A stretch of DNA of 64,000 nt from DASSUW01 sp963792385 (GTDB lineage Bacteria; Actinomycetota; Thermoleophilia; Solirubrobacterales; Solirubrobacteraceae): positions 248,001 through 312,000 of the forward strand of contig CAWBVZ010000007.1 of assembly GCA_963792385.1 (NCBI GenBank). The letters run 5' to 3'. Shown here one piece after another: positions 63,506 through 64,000 of the stretch. The notes beneath the pieces are model-generated. The model saw only the letters and a program-made list of their open reading frames with translations. It was not told where the DNA came from and did not search any database. The position numbers were made by a program, and so were the translations under genes. The first letter of the stretch is position 1, and each line of letters starts with the position of its first letter.

Positions 63506-64000
63506 TTATGGTAGGCCCCGGCCGAGCCACGATTCGGCGAACTCGAGCAGGGCCGGGTCGGCAGCGTCACCGGTCTTCAGGATCCGCCGCCAGGCGAGCG
63601 CCGTCGCCGGTCCGGCGCCCGGGCGGCGCGCGAGGATCACAGCCTGGCCGGCGGCGGCCAGCTCGGCGTCGAACGGGCCGGCGACCTCGTCCTGCAGGCG
63701 GTTGAGCGCAGCTGCAGGCCGCGGCGCGTCATACAGGATCACCACGTTGCCGAGCTCGAGCGCGTGGATGATCTGGTCGTCGGTGAGCGTCGTGTGATCG
63801 CGCGTGACGAGGTCGGGCCGGTGGGTGCCGCTGGTGGGCGGCGTGTCGCCGGAGGGCTGCGCGGCCGCGGCGTGGCTCGCGCCTTGGTCCGGCTCCAGCT
63901 CTCCGGGCCCTGTGGGCGCGGCGGACAGCTGCGAGTCGTCGCGCGAGCTGAGCACGAGCATCACCACGAGCAGGCCGGCGAGCGCGACGGCCACGCCGAG
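63506..64000 (-). CDS. DUF3105 domain membrane-anchored protein (5' end outside window)
   Basis: The visible 165 residues include a hydrophobic helix (AVALAGLLVVMLVL) and a Ser/Pro/Ala-rich linker. The DUF3105 core has PPTSGTHRPD, HALELGNVVILYD and GQAVILARR, with the conserved PxTSGxH pattern. The frame is open to the window edge, so the start lies beyond 64000; a GTG at 63994 is possible but unlikely. The function of the family is unknown. It lies 9 bases upstream of nadE in the same direction. Confidence 0.8.
   Translation of the reverse strand, partial: LGVAVALAGLLVVMLVLSSRDDSQLSAAPTGPGELEPDQGASHAAAAQPSGDTPPTSGTHRPDLVTRDHTTLTDDQIIHALELGNVVILYDAPRPAAALNRLQDEVAGPFDAELAAAGQAVILARRPGAGPATALAWRRILKTGDAADPALLEFAESWLGRGLP

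Overview
The window is GC-rich chromosomal DNA from a deep-branching actinobacterium. The gene content and order fit Thermoleophilia, most likely Solirubrobacterales: the sepF-yggT-lspA-rluD block, the rpsB-tsf-pyrH-frr-uppS-cdsA-dxr-rseP-ispG-proS backbone, an RsiG-like protein beside a zinc-ribbon FHA protein and an FtsR-like MerR regulator, AbiEi/DUF559 proteins and a sigma4-RskA fusion. The lineage is inferred from content, not from a database search. No rRNA, tRNA, phage, insertion sequence or CRISPR array was seen. No stretch without a gene exceeds about 250 bases.

Layout. 1-3.6 kb: hisG(partial)-hisD-hisB-hisH-hisA, tightly overlapping. 3.6-12.4 kb: a LuxR-type ATPase regulator, a multi-domain hybrid histidine kinase split by a frameshift, a response regulator, then on the minus strand an ECF sigma factor and a secreted RTX-like protein. 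12.4-17 kb: hisF apart from its cluster, a membrane-anchored beta-propeller with a Lys/Ala tail, and a CCA/poly(A) polymerase family enzyme. 16.3-20.7 kb: envelope and division block pgeF-yggS-sepF-proC-yggT-lspA-rluD. 20.9-33.7 kb: translation, phospholipid and isoprenoid genes, interrupted by an orphan ABC permease, a DUF6328 protein, an acyl-CoA ligase and a SpoIIE phosphatase. 33.7-36.9 kb: an accessory island with an HTH/Clp-N pair, a methyltransferase, a DUF559 nuclease-like protein and superoxide dismutase. 36.9-45.5 kb: GH31 glycosidase, proS, pgsA-like, RsiG-like, FHA, MerR, apt, SRPBCC and a flavin oxidase. 45.7-60.1 kb: a galactoside-use locus (GH36, sugar ABC transporter, DeoR regulator, galT, a broken GH2 lacZ, a Tat-exported flavoprotein, a PfkB kinase). 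60.1-64 kb: sigma4-RskA fusion, thioesterase, nadE, and a partial DUF3105 gene.

The most unusual feature is a dispersed repeat, complete at 13.2, 45.6 and 61.6 kb and degenerate at 36.0-36.2 kb. The three complete copies share outer arms ending in a CGAACGTCAAC inverted repeat, but each has a different perfect palindrome in its core. Each lies exactly between two convergent genes, and two copies supply stop codons to neighbours. The degenerate copy spans the start codon of the DUF559 nuclease-like gene.

Three genes appear broken or shifted: the hybrid kinase (at a G6 run), rpsB (in its repetitive C-terminal tail) and lacZ (frame change plus apparent loss of about 45 codons). Many genes carry a TANNNT hexamer only 6-11 bases before the start codon, which suggests widespread leaderless or near-leaderless transcripts.
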